From assembly GCA_001599595.1 (NCBI GenBank), contig BCHH01000003.1, positions 2,292,263 to 2,356,262 on the forward strand: 64,000 nucleotides of DNA, in the 5' to 3' direction. The notes beneath the pieces were generated by a model that worked only from the letters and a program-made list of their open reading frames with translations, made no database searches and had not been told where the DNA came from. Of this stretch, positions 32,591 to 44,932 are shown piece after piece (position 1 is the stretch's first letter; each line of letters begins with the position of its first letter). Both the position numbers and the translations under genes were made by a program. The DNA comes from Beverwykella pulmonaria. Taxonomy: Eukaryota; Ascomycota; Dothideomycetes; Pleosporales; Melanommataceae.

Positions 32591-33672
32591 TGTCGGTCGT
32601 AGGTATTAAGGGTATTAGTGAAGGGTGTATTGAACGAAGGACTGGGGTTGGATGTATTATTAAAGCGGCGACTCAGATGGATTAATGGGCTGAGTGCTGA
32701 GAGCAAAGCAAAGTGCAAAGCTTGATGGTCAAAGAACGACTATGGGCGAGAACGAAAGAAGGAGATCAGCAGTGGCAGCCATCGAGTCCTATATACTCTT
32801 TCCCTGGCCTTGGAAAAGAGTTACCCCTGGAGGATCCGAGCCTGTAGTTCCAGCACAAGAGGAGGCGTTTTGCAATCAGCTCAGTCATTTTACAGCCGAC
32901 GATCCACTTCCCTTTTTTGCCAAAATAGACTCGTGTCGACAGCTCATCGGCAGAGGATATCACAAAGACTATGCACAGCAGCGTGGGATGAGGCCAAGGC
33001 AGGGGCTGATATAGCGCTAAAGAAGCGAAGGGAGCTTTGGCTAAGGGCCGACCAACAGTGTGCTGTCGCATACCACATTTCTCTTTTTGGCCGTGCTCAA
33101 TATCGGCAGAGCCAAACTTGAGATGAAAAGGGCATGGGGCTATGCTAAACATGGGCCAGTCTGAATCGACCTACATCAGCTCAGCTTCCCAGTGGAGATT
33201 GGGCGTACTTCTCTTCCTGGTAATCGGAGAAATAAGACCGCAGCCCTTGTAGCTCCCTACACTCTCGTGAATCGATGCCTGGCTGGTAGAATGGGCGTTG
33301 AGTCAATAGCGTGATGTTATGCCTTGTGGAAAAGGTGTACCCGCTGTCACAACGCCTTGTATTGTTGGCGGTTTACGTTACAGTGGGAATTTACGGTAAA
33401 CATCGCATTTGCTGCCTTCAATAACGTTAAGGCGCTGCTGAACTATTAGGGAGTGCATGAGATAGGAATACGACTTTAAGCCAGTGAAACAAACATATGC
33501 CATTCGTTGAAGTGTATATCTACAAGCTTTAGCGATGTCGAACATCGTCGAGGCCGGCCGAGCTGAACTCAAAGAGAACCCGATAGTTGAGTCGGTGAAC
33601 ACAAAGGGAATCTATCCGTGGAGGAAAACGTGTATCTACAGAGGTATCGATAACAGGAATCTAAATCTTTTG
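32591..33672. other. Intergenic, no supported gene
   Basis: About 1.1 kb. The first part is the promoter side of the minus-strand cell-wall protein gene; only short overlapping frames follow. Confidence 0.4.
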
Positions 33673-36224
33673 CTATGCCTCAAAACTCGAAGCATCTGGT
33701 AACAATCCCTCAAATAAGGCACTCATTACTTTCCTCAGCTGGTTCAGCTCCTCCTCATCTGTCGTAACCACGTCATCATTTAGACAGATCTGGCCGGCTT
33801 TCTTGTTATGTTTGATGTAGGGCTTGAGCAATACGTGCTCGGCTTGCTCAGCGTCCGTGACCATGTAGAACATGGCGTCCGGGTTAACGATGGTGTACTG
33901 AAATTTCATCAGGGCTTTGATGACCATGGCTCGCTTCTCTGGCTTCTTGACAGGGTGGGGGAGAAGGGGCCCTAAGCCAGCTCGCCGCCGATTTAGGATC
34001 AGTTTGATAAGGCAGTCGCCGCAGCGAGGAGATTCGCGCGTTATCCGGTCGAAGATAGTGGCTGATGAGAACACCGGGCTGCGTGCCTCAGCATCGCTGG
34101 AAGGCATGGAGAATCCCGGGGCGAGGCAGTCTTCAGTGTCGAACGCATCGCAGTCCAAGTCTTTGATCATGATTGGGCCGTCTAATGACGTCCAAACGAT
34201 ATCTGTGTTGACTCTTGGTGGCTTGAGCCCTGCTTGCTCCAAATAGTCTCCGACACGATAGTAGATTCGACGTCGAAATGACTCTGGGCTATCGTTGCCC
34301 ATTCCCTCGGAAAGGTCGTTGAGTATTTTCTTCCGTTCGTTCCAATTGAGATAGCCGTCGTCATCAACATCGCTTCGAAGCATGATGTAACTCCAGAGCA
34401 GAGCTTCTCGATGCCTTTCCATGGTATAGTGGAATATCACGTACCACGAGTACAGTTGAAAGCCAGTCTCACCTCGAAATCGCTGATAAGCACTTCGCAT
34501 TGCTGGGCTGGGAAAGCTAGTGATTGCCTCTTTAGTGATATTGCGAGAGAGAGAGTGGCCAAAGTGCACTTGACCCTTTCGCTTGCGGGCACCAAATCTT
34601 CGATTCAGCAGCCATGACGTGTAGATGAGGAATGGTTTCTCTCCAAAGCGCTCGGCGTCTTTTTCGGTAGGTGGCTGCAAGGTGTTATACGCATTGTCTT
34701 TGAAACCGAGAGTAGGGCCGAAGAGCGGCGAATAGAGATCAGAAGCGGAATGGGGTTTGCCCAATATCATGTCGTCAGAGAGTGCAAATAGCTGCTCGTA
34801 GTCAGTATAAGATGGATAACAAGAAAAACGAAGATTGTCATGGCTTACCCTATCCACTTCGGATTTGGTGTTGTAGAGTTGATTCTCGATTGTGAGAGAA
34901 TCGAAACTTGGCAAGCATTTTCGCTCATCCGGTCCAAAGAACTCTTCTTGAGAGAGGACTTGAACTCTTTCCAAATCGGTCCTCAGCCAATTTGGTCGCT
35001 GCTTGCCGTATGTAGTTGGTAGAGTTTTGTCTGTCGTGGGATTCTTGAAAGCATTGACCAGGATCTGGATTCGATTGGTGAAATGACCAGCATACTTCTC
35101 AACGCTTCGCATTGAGTAACGTAACTCGTCCCATTCCCGATATCTATTGGAACCATGCGAGGCAATCCAGACACCTTCTGCGTCGTTAAGTGTAGAGTTC
35201 AACTCATATGGGTGCATTGTTTCTGTTAGTTCCGGTTGCGATCCATTTACCCCTGTGAGGCTGATTAACGAAAGTCAACATGCGCCACCGTCTGTAACTC
35301 ACAGTTGTAGACGAAGTCAATTTTGGGCTCGGCGAGTTTTGGACCCAAATACCGAGCCTTTGAGATCCACTCATCTTCCCAGCCCTCGAGTATGATATCC
35401 TTTACAGACACTTCGAATGGAATATGGACCAAATCCGGAAGCGCATCCGCCTTTTCCTTGATGCTTTGGCATTCATCCCACGAGGGAAACGCGTAGTTCT
35501 CAGACCATGGTGTCTGCTCCTTCAGGGTTTCGATGGGACGCTGTTCCTTGAGGAAGTGACCTCTGGTTGATTCATCGACGTCACTTTCCTCCTCTGTGGA
35601 ATCTCCAAACTGCTCTTTCGAGGGATGATTGGCATTCAAGAGTTCATCGACAAGTCCTTGGTTGTCCTTTCCACCTAAGCGGATCTGGCCAGTGTTGCCA
35701 AAAGTGGAATGCTCAGAATCGCTTATAGCCCCGTCGTCGTCGTCGGGATGAGTTAATTTGGCGGAATACTCAACGTTGTGGTCATCTCGATGAACTCCTA
35801 TTCTCTCAATTTCATCAAAGTTTTCTTGTTCGGAATCATCCTCGATTGCGAGCTTTGGCATACCTGCGCTGTCCTTTCCAGTTCCTGGATCTGCGATGCG
35901 AGGTGGAATGTTGGATTTCTGATCATTGGAGTTTGGTGAGGGAGTAGGCGCAGCGTAGGATGGTCCCAGATCTTCAACTGCAAGTGGCAAGCGATGGACA
36001 TGGTGACCGTACGCATCTACTGCAATAGGCGAGCCATCCTTCTCGACTTTCTTTGGCGGTGTTCTTGCGGCGAGTGGCCGGGTTGTACGTGTTGAGTCCA
36101 CGTGCTTCCCCCGCGACAAAATATCCAATTGCCACAAGAAAAATGCAAAGACAACAAACAGGGCATAATAGTGCTTGCGAAAAGAGCGGCGTTGTCGATA
36201 TGAAGGATAGTTACGGCCGATCAT
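33673..36224 (-). CDS. Stealth-family sugar-phosphate transferase with EF-hand (GNPTAB-like), type II membrane protein
   Basis: Exons on minus are 35303-36224, 34849-35252 and 33673-34791 (814 aa). The start at 36224 places a membrane anchor (HYYALFVVFAFFLWQLDIL) near residue 20; longer starts give no leader. A roughly 250-residue acidic stem follows. Intron 1 removal creates KIDFVYNWVNGSQPE, Stealth conserved region 1. CR2 is RYREWDELRYSMRSVEKYA, and intron 2 (57 bases, in frame) removal gives DRLFALSDDMILGK, CR3. A canonical EF-hand loop DVDDDGYLNWNE lies near residue 582, as in the animal GlcNAc-1-phosphotransferase GNPTAB. Stealth enzymes move sugar-1-phosphates onto glycans. Probably Golgi-located; donor and acceptor unknown. 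It lies head-to-head with the GT34 gene. Confidence 0.88.
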
Positions 36225-37076
36225 GATGCGCAGAAAAGGCTGAAGCGACTGGCCGAACTGGAGCTCGTAGAGAACAAAATGAGAAGGCTGTCCACTTGGA
36301 AATATAATTTTGGTGCACAGAATGGTATGTCCGTAATAATGCCAAACAATCGTAAGTGGGAAAAAGTCGCGTGCGCCGCCCGAACGTTTGCATGGCAGGG
36401 CTGCTGTCGGCGTCGGGGAGGGACCGCTCCACCCCTGATTCATACACGATTTTCTTTTTGGGACCGCCAATCTGCAACCCATATCGCCCCAGCTCTCCCG
36501 GAGAAAAGAGGCGCTAAAAGTGCCTTGGTACGTGACAGCTCGCCACGCTGTTGTGTGGGTCGGCTAACTAGCCTTTGACGGGCATGGCTTGGGCCACCTG
36601 TCTCGCCCAGTCTGTTGGGATGAATCCTTGCCCGACCCTAGCAGCCACAGCCTTAACTTGACGTCCTGACACGCGAGCACTTCCTCCCCGCTAAGCATCT
36701 GATAGCAGAATGAGCAAACAGGTCCTCCCATTCAACAAGCGTGCGGAGTCGGGTAGGCTACCCCTTTCCGAATGTACCCATGCTGCGTTAAAGGCCCACG
36801 AAAATCGACGCAGGGGCACCCGCTTAATCAACACCTCAGCTGTCAATCATCCCGCTCTCGGTGCCGCGGGACTCATATCTAGTATTTGGCACATTTGTCT
36901 GGGACATGCCTGTGCACTTTGAGCCTCACAGTCACTCACCATCTGTACGTTGAGCGCCGTCATTCCTTACAGTCTTTGCGTGCTACGTTATACTCTGACG
37001 ACATCCACATCCAGTACATCTGAGTTGGCTCGTCATTCCTTGTTCATTTGCTTCCCATTAAGAAGATTCGGTAGAC
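36225..37076. promoter_or_regulatory. Divergent promoter interval, Stealth and GT34 genes
   Basis: About 0.85 kb between the divergent starts of the Stealth-family gene (-) and the GT34 gene (+). No gene is supported inside; a shared control region is inferred from geometry only. Confidence 0.4.
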
Positions 37077-38271
37077 ATGATGGGCCACGACAAGTATGGG
37101 ATACCTTCTTCAACCCCCGCCATTCGGCGGCGACATCTCCTCCCAAGCACATCAAGATTCGTCAAATATGCACTCCTCGCCGCCTTCGCGCTCCTAACTC
37201 TAGCGCTTTGGAAGCGGCAAGAGCTGCCGCCTACCATGACAAAATACCTGCCCAGCTCCCTCGACAGCATCGAAGCGCAAGAAACGCCCCTCCATGGCGA
37301 GGGCCGAAATGGCGGCGAAAACAACGACGATGACGACCTCACCGAAGCAGCCCCAACCCTGGACTTCAAAGACACTCTCACCGAGGACGCCATCCCCAAC
37401 CACTCGACCAAATCCCCACATCCACGCTTCGGCAAGATCACAGCGACATTTGGGGAGCCGGATCCGCCGTACGAGAACGCGATTGCGTCGCACAATCTGC
37501 ACAATGAGCTCCACGGTTATCCACACTTCATCCTCCGCGAGCGCATGCTGAGGGGTCTGTGGTCCAAGCACGCATGGATTATGACTGTGATCGGGCAGGA
37601 GCTTGCGAAGCCAGAGGACCAACGGTTGAAATGGGTCATGTGGCACGATCGCGACACGGTGCTCATGAATCCGCAACTTCCCCTAGACATCTTTGTCCCT
37701 CCGGAGCCGGAGTTCGCAAACATTCATATGCTAGTCACCAACGACAGGCACGGACTCAACAACGGCGTTTTCTTGTGCAGGGTTTCGCAGTGGTCGTTTA
37801 AGCTTTTTGCCAGCGCATTGTCGATTCGAGAGTACCAGCCGGAGATTCCGTTGAAGTATACGGAGCAGTCGGGCATGGAGGAAGCCATCAAGCGCGTACG
37901 TCACCACTTTACCCCTCTTACTTCCTTGTATACTAATGTACTCTTAGCCATGGTGGGCCACTGGTGTAGCATTTGTCCCACAGCGGTGGTTCAACGGCTT
38001 CCCGCCTGACAAGAAGGGTCTGTCAAAGGGCAAACCATCAGCGTCTCGCCCCGGTTCACTGCTCATCCACTTCGCGTCTAATCGTGATGGACTACGTCCA
38101 GAGCGTATGGAGCACTGGGGCGAGATCGCAAAGAATAGGACGGCCGAGTGGGATAAGCCTGCTGAGAAAACGGGGTATTTGCAGGAGATTTCGGAGTATT
38201 GGGAAAGGCTAGGGAAAGGTGAGAGCCAGGACAGAATCATTAAGGATATTGGGACACGCACTTGGGATTGA
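37077..38271 (+). CDS. GT34-type galactosyl/mannosyltransferase (GMA12/MNN10 family)
   Basis: Exons are 37077-37895 and 37948-38271 (380 aa; GTACGT donor, CTCTTAG acceptor). Type II topology: the N-terminal anchor RFVKYALLAAFALLTLALW is followed by an acidic stem. Catalytic features are LKWVMWHDRDTVLMNPQLPL, where the family has W-x-D-x-D-x-x-x-x-N-P (nucleotide-sugar and Mn binding), NDRHGLNNGVFLCRVSQWS, and after splicing KRPWWATGVAFVPQRWFNG and LLIHFASN. The GT34 family adds alpha-galactose or alpha-mannose to N- or O-glycans in the Golgi. Here the second Asp is kept. Exact sugar unknown. It is followed on + by two GT8 genes. Confidence 0.87.
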
Positions 38272-41200
38272 GTTTAGTAAGGGAAAGGAGCTTGGCATTA
38301 TTGGAACTTAAGACTAATGACTATCTTCGCCGTTCCTATATTTGCACATTCGGGACTCCACGTGGAATATATGCCTAATTAATTACATATTCTTCCACTT
38401 CACTCATACTTATCTGCGATGATACATATTGGAGACAATACCACAAAATGTGAAGTATAAAGGTGTTTGCAATGGGATAGCGACCGTAACACTATTTGGC
38501 ATGGCAAATTTCCCTAAGCGTACAAAGAAAAAAAAAGGAAGAAAAGCGAGAGTTCACAATGTACTTAAGCGATCAAGGCATCCTGTACCGGCTCGCTCGC
38601 TTATACCATATATTAGCGAAGATAGAGCCAGTGGCACCCTGAAGATAGCGGGTTCCGTGTACGACTTCGGTCATTTGCGCTTTGAGGATCTTGTCCTTAT
38701 CTGTGTCGTCTTCTGAAATCAGGGCGGGCTGAATGCGTTGCTGGACTATTGTGGGGGGTTGTTAGATGGTTGAGCCTTTTTGCAGATGGATGCGAGCTTA
38801 TGTATGGTAGCCGTTAATATGGGTGCGCTAGCATCCATAATCACCGGCATAGGACCAACTTTCGAATCTATTATCTATCTATCTACGAAGGCGATTTTCC
38901 ATTGAAATAGCGAAGATCTTTTAGAACTACACAGACATAATGGTCAACTTGTGGTTAAGCAAGCAGAGGACTATCAACTTAACCACAAACGTCTTATCCG
39001 AACATACCATAGAGGATCATCAACAGGATTATCACCAAGAATATTCCCACAGGAATTACAAAGTGGGGTTGCAGGCACTCAACCACCTCTCAGATATGCA
39101 GGTGGCGGACTTCTGTCAACCCAATGTGGAGATGAGAACTAAACAACCGAACGAGCGACCAAAAGAGCGTGACACAGAGAGCTACGATTTGGGATGTCGA
39201 CCGAGGAAGAAACACTTTCGAAGACGAAATCCACGGAATATCCGCAATGACAAGGATCTGGATATCAAGTCCCAATATCCAGAGGGGCCGTGTTCTCCAA
39301 CCGATCCAGACGATCGACTCCACTCTCATGGGACGGGCTGAGCTCAACTGAACTGGGCGAGTCTGGCCCGTGGGCTGAGGGGACGGGATACCCGACGAGG
39401 TTTGTGACAGGGGCTTGGAATGAGGTATTGTGACATTCACACCGCATTTCTGGAGTCGTGGGTGTGAATGTCAGGGGCTAGGAACGCGCCCTATAGCGTC
39501 CCATCGATTCCGCACCAGTGAGCAAGAAGTTTAAGCCAGGCGATATCGCTTTGCTTTGCTCCGTGTTCTCTTGCGTCTATGCAGCATGATTCGTAGACAA
39601 CCTGGCTCGAAAATAGGCTGGCTGGAACAGGGTGCTAAGATGCCGTCTGCCTACCCAGGACTATATTGTGAATCTGGTCTAAGACATCTTTTCGCGCTAT
39701 CAAGTCTTGGATAAGAAGTTGCTGGTTCCGAAATGCAGATAAGCATAGACGGGTGAGTGGATGGCGCCCCCCACATCGAGCCATTCTGGGAAGTAGGCAC
39801 GCAATGATTCTCTAATTAGTGCTCGGTAGTGTGACCTCTGTACCCGTTTCACGCCCCCTGGAATGCCAAGTGTCCTTCTTTTGGACAGACGTGTCAGTGA
39901 GACAAGTGTCCAGGTGCGGTGATTGAATTGGGCGTATATCGTGGGCGAACCCCAGTGGTGAGTTTAATTGATGGCTCTAATCCTCGTCGTAACCATGACT
40001 AACCTAATTTATTTCTCAAACACAGCTTCACAGGATTGCCAAATAACTAGGGCGCGAATATTAAATGCGGTTAGCTGAATCATCCCCGGTCCGCAGTCAG
40101 TGCGTCGGTTGTAATCGATGTTGTGTGGACTCACAGACGGCATCAAAGAACTCAGACGTGTGCGTTGGCGATGATAGGGCTGGCTGGTGGTGCCCAGGCA
40201 GCCATGGAAATAGAGTTCAACAGAGCGCCAGAGATGGCGATGTCGGGAAGCGCATCCGGCCATTGAAGGCATGCGAAGGTGAGACGGCCGAGGCGGCACT
40301 CTCCTGACAACAATACCATAATTGAGACCAGCGGTGAAGCAGCGTGTGAAGTTAATCAAATCGATGCGATGTAACAAGCCTATAGCCACCACAGGTAGCA
40401 TGGGAACAATGTGGCTACCATTCGGGTGGAGGATGATGGATACGGCCATTTCGCGACTGGCTCCGGTCTGTCATTCAGATCGCAAAGAAGAGTATTTGAT
40501 AGAGGAGAGGGATGTTACTAACAATACATGCCGATAGTAGTAAGCGCGAGCGCGTTAAACATCAAGCAGCCACGGTTTATGCGACTGGTGGTCGGGCCAG
40601 CACCTGGCACGCGCCCATGGCAATTAATTCCCCCATCCGGCGCAATCGACAACCACGTAGTGGAACATGATCTAGTGCGCATCTGCTCGTGAGCCGCATA
40701 CCATCGAATCACCCTGCCTAGCCTGTTCCATCCTGACAGGTGTCGGTGACCTCGTATAAATATAGACTGACACATTAAAAATAATCGAGCTGAGAGCCTC
40801 TGCAGCAGCCCACCAATGCCAACCCACGATAATAAAACCACTGAAAATTTTGGGAATCTCTCAAAATTTTATGCGACCGGCATTTCAAAGGGTGCATCCC
40901 GAGCCGGAGCCTTGCTTGCGTCACACGCGTAGGTTTCATTTTTCTGTTGAAAACGGAAAATCGTCGCGTGCGATAAGTTATTCTAAAGCAGGTGACGATA
41001 AGCGAACGAATAGTTGTGCGACGCCACCATGGGGGACTTAAGGTTAAAGCTGGCGCCTGCAGCCATGTCAAACCAAAGCTAATACCTGTTGATGCAAATC
41101 ATCCTGCTTCTCGACTGGGCATACGTGGGGCAATCGTTTCCCACGTTTTCCATTCACAAGCTCCATGCCTGCGTTTCTAGCGCACCTGACTGTGGCTTCG

Positions 41201-41412
41201 CTATGTGTACAGGTAAAAGGGGTCAAATGCAATGCGTTATCACCTGGCCTTTTGGAATCTAGACTCCTTAATAGTGGTAGATTCCTAGTCTACCACTGAG
41301 GGGCGTTCCCGGCTGCTCTTCTCTCGAAAGGACTTTGCCTTTTGTCGCGCTCTTTCGTACTGTTGAGTTGTGCTGTCCCACCTTTCATCGCTCGTTTCAT
41401 CCATCTATCACA
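38272..41412. other. Intergenic, no supported gene
   Basis: About 3.1 kb. Small frames occur (38940-39341 +, 40009-40449 -), but none has a recognisable domain or splice context. The minus frame near 40.3 kb contains LLHRIDLINFTR, weakly like a transporter helix-loop, which is too little to call. The stretch may contain decayed sequence. Confidence 0.35.
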
Positions 41413-42435
41413 ATGGCGAATCCGCGCCTTCAACAAAACGCTCTCATTGTCCTAACCGCCTTTTTCACATTTATCCTTATCCTCAAAGTGTCCTCAAAAT
41501 ACGGTACCGCACCAGCCATAGCCCCCTACTACCCCAGCGCAGTCGGCGACACACCTCGTAGCAAGAATGCCTTTGCCGTCTTCCTCAACTCCAACTCCAA
41601 CAGCAAATCCAAACGCCGCGGGGGAATCGATATCAACAATGAAGACCACTACTTCACTGGCACACAAATGCTCATCTACCAACTCCTACACGCCCCCGAC
41701 ACCCGCACAAACACCTCGATTCCCTTTATTGTCCTTGTGTCTGAAGACGTGCCGCAGGAGAGTCGGGATCAATTAACATCGGAAGGTGCAATTGTGAAGG
41801 AAGTTGAACGACTCAAGTTCGATTGGATCAAGCCGGGCAGAGACCGCTGGGATCACGTCATGGATAAGCTGCATGTCTTTGAGCTTGTCGAATATGACAA
41901 GGTGCTGCTATTCGACACCGACATTGTCGTCACGCAACGCCTCGATTCCATCTTCGATGACCCGGCCGCCCAGGTCGCGGAAAATCTGGGCGATCCAAAA
42001 AATGTGCTCGCTGACGAGGCTCCCCAGCCATCAACGTACATTATGGCCGGGAACAGCGGTCCAACACACAATGAGCACCCTTACCCTGCCCCTCGCGGAA
42101 ATCGTCTCAATGCCGGTTTCGTGCTCCTCAAGCCCTCGATCGAAATGTACCAGCACTACGTCTCTGTTGCGTCGATTAAGGACAGATTCCTTGGAAGTTC
42201 ACCCGAGCAAAATCTTTGGAATTACGTACACAACCGCAATCGCAATATGCCTTGGAAGCAGTTGCATGGTGACTGGACTGTCAACACGCCGAATTATAAC
42301 GACTATGTGAACGGCGTGAAGACGTTTCATGAGAAGTATTGGATTTTTACGAGAGAACCGGAATTGAGAGATGTTCTTTTGAGAAGTCGGTGGAAGATGC
42401 AGGGATTTTTTGATTCGTATCATGCGAATAAATGA
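41413..42435 (+). CDS. GT8-type glycosyltransferase, paralogue 1
   Basis: Intronless, 340 aa from the ATG at 41413 in a good context (CACAATGGC); an upstream in-frame ATG at 41335 gives no leader. An N-terminal anchor (ALIVLTAFFTFILILKV) gives type II Golgi topology. The GT-A core has FTGTQMLIYQLLHAPDTR, FIVLVSEDVPQESRD, VMDKLHVFELVEYDKVLLFD and the metal-binding DTD motif (LLFDTDIVVTQRL). Family marks after it are GNRLNAGFVLLKPS, SSPEQNLWNYVH and NMPWKQLHGDWTVN. This is the glycogenin/GT8-like family of fungal membrane enzymes, possibly GlcNAc- or glucosyl-transferases. A paralogue of the gene at 42967. Confidence 0.87.
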   Translation: MANPRLQQNALIVLTAFFTFILILKVSSKYGTAPAIAPYYPSAVGDTPRSKNAFAVFLNSNSNSKSKRRGGIDINNEDHYFTGTQMLIYQLLHAPDTRTNTSIPFIVLVSEDVPQESRDQLTSEGAIVKEVERLKFDWIKPGRDRWDHVMDKLHVFELVEYDKVLLFDTDIVVTQRLDSIFDDPAAQVAENLGDPKNVLADEAPQPSTYIMAGNSGPTHNEHPYPAPRGNRLNAGFVLLKPSIEMYQHYVSVASIKDRFLGSSPEQNLWNYVHNRNRNMPWKQLHGDWTVNTPNYNDYVNGVKTFHEKYWIFTREPELRDVLLRSRWKMQGFFDSYHANK

Positions 42436-42966
42436 ATGATACCTTTTTCCCCCTTAGTTGTACATATCCTGCGAGTTTCTACGTCCGACGGAGCAGGTTA
42501 GGGTGTTGAAGTATAAATATCTCTTGCATGTGGAAGAAATAACGTGAAACTTCTATATATTGCGCATAAAATTGCCTGATATCGGCTCTCGCACTGCCGA
42601 TTGAGTGTTGTAATTGCCTCACAAATTATTGTCTTCTTCTCTCCCAATGAATGAGGGCAGTGAGCAAAGTTATGTCATCCGGGAGCCCCCCATCACACGC
42701 CAGCACACATGGAGCCAAAGCCACCAACGTCTGACTTGGTAAGCTACATGCAGCCAGCCCAAAGCCACCGCTGAATCCAAGACATATTCGTTCAGCCTCC
42801 CCGCTACGCCTTGCGCGTTGTTACCTCGACCCCTGACGATAAGGAATAAGAAATTTTTCAAAACTCACCCTGCCCTTGATGCAGTGCCGCCCAAGAGGGT
42901 TGATTATTTTGCCCTTTCCATTCCTACCAAGTGCGGGGGTATTCGTTCCTGAATTGAAAAGTGACG
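42436..42966. other. Intergenic between the two GT8 paralogues
   Basis: About 0.5 kb holding the 3' end of paralogue 1 and the promoter of paralogue 2. No gene seen. Confidence 0.4.
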
Positions 42967-44064
42967 ATGTTGTTTAACCTTACAATTCCTTCACTTCGGC
43001 TCATTATCGCCTCCTCGATTTGCGTTCTTGTCACTTTCTTCTTTCTCTGGGACCGTGATCTTACACCACATGTTCCACATTCTTTCCGTCGGCCTGCTAA
43101 TGGTAAAGAATACGCATACACAACTTTTCTCGCCGCACCATGGGACCTCAACGAGACTTCCAGTGATGATGACGATCGCTACTACACTCAGACACGAATG
43201 CTACTCTACCAACTGCGTCACGACCCTGCTACACGGTCTCCAAACAATTACCCATTTATCGTACTCGTAACGGAAGATGTGTCGCAGGGAAAGAGGGAGA
43301 GATTAGAAAGAGAAGGTGCGATTGTAAGAGAGATCGCAAAGCTGAGGCCGCTCCAGCATACGACAAGGAAGGCGTGGCAGGATGTACTTGCGAAGCTGAG
43401 GTTGTTTGAGATGGTGGAGTATGAAAGGGTTGTGTTTTTTGATTCAGATCATGTTCTTACAAGACCTATGGATGGTAAGTCAAGCTCGTACAACACTCAG
43501 GCCATGTCATACGCCACGAGAACAAGAACTGAGAGTGATTGCGGAGCAGGCATCTTCGAAGATTCAGCTGCAGCACCTCAACAAAACAAAAATCTCACCA
43601 CCCCCGGTGCAACCAAACCTGACGAAGGCCCTCAGCCTACCACCTACGTCTTCGCATCAAACGCTGGCTCCGGCGGGTTCGACCACAAACTTCCACCCCC
43701 GAAGGGTAATAACCTGAACGCCGGAATCGTCGTCCTTCAACCCTCAATTGATCTCTTTAACTACTACCTCTCATTAACATCCCCCGAAGCCGAAACCCGC
43801 TACAATGGACGGTATCCCGAACAAGGTCTCTGGGGTTATGCGCACAGGAGAGATGGCAACATGCCCTGGATGCAGTTGGATTGGAAATGGAACATCAATT
43901 GGGCAATGTATACAGACTATGAGGTAGGTGGGGTTGCGAGCTTGCATACCAAGTATTGGGAACTGGACCATGATGCGAGGTTAAGGGATTTTGCATTGAG
44001 TATCAAGTGGAGAATGGAGGGGTATTGGGAGGCGAGAGGGGAAGCTGACGAGATGCGATTATAG
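42967..44064 (+). CDS. GT8-type glycosyltransferase, paralogue 2
   Basis: Exons are 42967-43474 and 43550-44064 (340 aa, the same length as its neighbour). The 75-base intron (GTAAGT donor, GCAG acceptor) is in frame and stop-free; removing it restores RPMDGIFEDSA, matching LDSIFDDPAA in paralogue 1. N-terminal anchor: LRLIIASSICVLVTFFFLW. Core: YYTQTRMLLYQLRHDPATR, FIVLVTEDVSQGKRE and FFDSDHVLTRPM with a DSD metal motif. Then GNNLNAGIVVLQPS, RYPEQGLWGYAHRRDGNMPW and MQLDWKWNINW. A tandem duplicate that has gained or kept an intron. Golgi glycosyltransferase, substrate unknown. Confidence 0.86.
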   Translation: MLFNLTIPSLRLIIASSICVLVTFFFLWDRDLTPHVPHSFRRPANGKEYAYTTFLAAPWDLNETSSDDDDRYYTQTRMLLYQLRHDPATRSPNNYPFIVLVTEDVSQGKRERLEREGAIVREIAKLRPLQHTTRKAWQDVLAKLRLFEMVEYERVVFFDSDHVLTRPMDGKSSSYNTQAMSYATRTRTESDCGAGIFEDSAAAPQQNKNLTTPGATKPDEGPQPTTYVFASNAGSGGFDHKLPPPKGNNLNAGIVVLQPSIDLFNYYLSLTSPEAETRYNGRYPEQGLWGYAHRRDGNMPWMQLDWKWNINWAMYTDYEVGGVASLHTKYWELDHDARLRDFALSIKWRMEGYWEARGEADEMRL

Positions 44065-44932
44065 ATATTAATGTAGAAGGCAATAGATATCCCGTGAACC
44101 CCTTCTTGAATGGCACAACGATGCCCTTACGGAAATCGGCGGCGTAGTCAACCGCTGATTCTGCACAAACAGCGGATAGCCGATGCTGGCTCGATGGTTC
44201 AGGATGGCAGGCGTTGCCATCGTTTCCTATAGGTTGTTTGATGGGGGAAAGGGAGTGGAAGCTACAATCTAAACAGTGGAGGCGGTCGCGCGCGTGTTTT
44301 GTGGAGGATGTGCCGGACGTGAGGACGGAGAATAGGTATAAGGAGCAACCAGATTTGGGGAGTTTCAACCAGTATGAGGGTATAAGTGCGTCTTCATTGA
44401 CTGCGCTTCTGTAAATAAGGTCTATAGCTATGTACAATCTCTCTAGAGCCCTAATTCATGGCTTCGCTGTTGTCGGGACTGCGAGCGCATTTGTCTTGCT
44501 CAGAATCTCCGTCCCCTACCTATCTCATCGCACGTTGGCATATTGTGTATCTACCTACTGTACATTTCCAAACTTCAGACACCTGCATCCACATCCCCAG
44601 TTATTTTATGGTCCAACGTTCCGGAACAACTGTCCTACGGGCGAAATTTCCACTTCTCTTAAAACTTCCTATTAAGGTGAGCTGAAAAGTCGTGGCGGCC
44701 CAAAAACAAACAGAGGATGCCTGAAGCGAATGACGAGGGACACGATCGAAAAGGCGTAAAGAAACGAGATAGGCGTAATACAAGCACCGAAGGCTTGCGT
44801 TTGATATGCCTGTCGCATGCATTATATTCTTCGACTTCTCTGCGCCCTTTCTGCCTGCATATTTAAATTATATACATGCCTTCCCCGCCGCAGTTCTAAC
44901 ACTCGTTTTCTCCTTCTTTCAAAGCCCTTGGT
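44065..44932. other. Intergenic, no supported gene
   Basis: About 0.87 kb between the GT8 paralogue 2 and the acyltransferase gene; only short frames. Confidence 0.4.

Noticed and set aside
31562..32602. Long plus-strand frame of 346 codons opposite the cell-wall protein
   Set aside because: Antisense shadow of a repetitive, codon-biased gene; the minus strand has the signal peptide and repeats.
40009..40449. Minus-strand frame of 146 codons resembling a transporter piece
   Set aside because: Only a short LLHRIDLINFTR-like stretch is suggestive; no membrane helices or further motifs follow.
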